DNA of 15,370 nt from NCBI GenBank assembly GCA_020851835.1, contig JADZBZ010000025.1, positions 1 through 15,370 of the forward strand. The letters are read 5' to 3'. The stretch comes from Acidobacteriota bacterium (GTDB lineage: Bacteria; Acidobacteriota; Vicinamibacteria; Vicinamibacterales; UBA2999). The notes beneath the pieces were generated by a model. That model did not search any database. It had not been told where the DNA came from and saw only the letters and a program-made list of their open reading frames with translations. How positions within the stretch are numbered: position 1 is the stretch's first letter; each line of letters begins with the position of its first letter. Below, one piece after another: positions 14,758 through 15,370 of this stretch. Made by a program: the position numbers and the translations under genes.

Positions 14758-15370
14758 CGCCGTTTCCGCTTGATCTCCCGCCAGAGGTCGAGGCGGCGCT
14801 TGATTTCTTTTTCGAAGCCCCGCTCAGGCGGGCTGTAGAACTGGCGTCCCTGCAGGTTCTCGGGCAGGCACTCCATGTCGGCCACGGCGTCGGGATCGTC
14901 GTGGGCGTACTGATAGCCGCGGCCGTAGGCGAGGTCCTTCATCAGGCGCGTGGGCGCATTGCGGAGGTGCAGGGGGACGGGGCCGGCGTTCTCGCGCCCG
15001 GCCGCGTCGGCGGCCTGCAGGTAGGCGCGGTACACGGCGTTACTCTTGGGTGCCGTGGCCAGATAGATCGCGGCCTGCGCCAGGGCCGTGTTGGCCTCCG
15101 GGAAGCCCAGCAAGTGTGCGGCGTCCCGCGCCGCCACGGTCACGACCAGCGCCTGGGGGTCGGCGTTGCCGACATCTTCGGACGCAAAGCGGACCAGGCG
15201 CCGCGCGATGTACATGGGGTCTTCGCCGGCTTCGACCATGCGCGCGAGCCAGTACACGGCGGCATCCGGGTCGCTGTTCCGCATCGCCTTGTGCAGAGCG
15301 GAGATGAGGTTGAAGTGCTCCTCGCCGCTCTTGTCGTAGAGCAGCGCCTTGTGCTGGAGCGTACGGGCGA
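14748..15370 (-). CDS. rarA: Replication-associated recombination protein A, C-terminal part (partial)
   Basis: The gene reads leftward from the right edge to TAG at 14748-14750, giving 206 residues of the C-terminus; its start lies outside the window. It begins ARTLQHKALLYDKSGEEHFN, continues with LISALHKAMRNSDPDAAVYW, and contains EDPMYIARRLVRFASEDVGNADPQ, then APKSNAVYRAY, VPLHLRNAPTRLMKDLAYG and YQYAHDDPDAV. These are hallmarks of the tetramerisation region of RarA/MgsA, the bacterial homolog of WRNIP1/Mgs1. RarA is an AAA+ ATPase of the clamp-loader clade that acts at stalled replication forks. The ATPase domain is not in the window. The tail is rich in Lys and Arg (EIKRKRRER). It converges on mutL with a 6-base gap. 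Confidence 0.95.
   Translation of the reverse strand, partial: ARTLQHKALLYDKSGEEHFNLISALHKAMRNSDPDAAVYWLARMVEAGEDPMYIARRLVRFASEDVGNADPQALVVTVAARDAAHLLGFPEANTALAQAAIYLATAPKSNAVYRAYLQAADAAGRENAGPVPLHLRNAPTRLMKDLAYGRGYQYAHDDPDAVADMECLPENLQGRQFYSPPERGFEKEIKRRLDLWREIKRKRRER

Noticed and set aside
1..15370. Mobile element, defence island or CRISPR array
   Set aside because: Every stretch longer than 90 bases is accounted for by conserved housekeeping genes. No transposase, integrase, att repeat, tRNA or regularly spaced repeat is visible.

Overview
The window is a dense, high-GC bacterial housekeeping block. Twelve genes, the first one cut by the window edge, run on the + strand from position 1 to 14741. 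One convergent gene on the - strand is cut by the right edge. Gene content, GC-rich codon use and split glycyl-tRNA synthetase genes next to pyruvate phosphate dikinase fit a free-living Gram-negative-type lineage. My best guess is Acidobacteriota, possibly Vicinamibacteria, but this is inference from style and gene order. No mobile element, tRNA, rRNA, CRISPR array or phage gene is visible.

Left part (1-5887): the 3' end of aspS is followed by an 89-base gap with a plausible sigma70-type promoter. Then comes the conserved ribosome-maturation and membrane cluster phoH, ybeY, a DUF21-CBS-CorC membrane protein, era, the Mg2+ channel gene mgtE and recO. Spacing is tight: phoH and ybeY overlap by 29 bases, ybeY and the CorC-type gene share ATGA, and other gaps are 3 to 29 bases. 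PhoH (YbeZ-like), YbeY and Era act together on 16S rRNA maturation and ribosome quality control in bacteria where they have been studied.

Middle (5900-11916): glyQ and glyS encode the alpha and beta chains of tetrameric glycyl-tRNA synthetase. They are followed 19 bases later by ppdK, pyruvate phosphate dikinase, which here carries an unusual strongly basic N-terminal tail. A 55-base, multi-segment inverted repeat sits between ppdK and the next gene.

Right part (11996-15370): corA (Mg2+/Co2+ channel) and mutL (mismatch repair, with a MutH-independent endonuclease signature) end 6 bases from the stop codon of the convergent, truncated rarA gene.

The window contains no wholly unknown system. 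Points worth a second look are the missing canonical start codon of phoH, the histone-H1-like tail on PPDK, a RecO with no zinc-binding cysteines, three different Mg2+/Co2+-handling families within 11.3 kb, and the large hairpin in front of corA.
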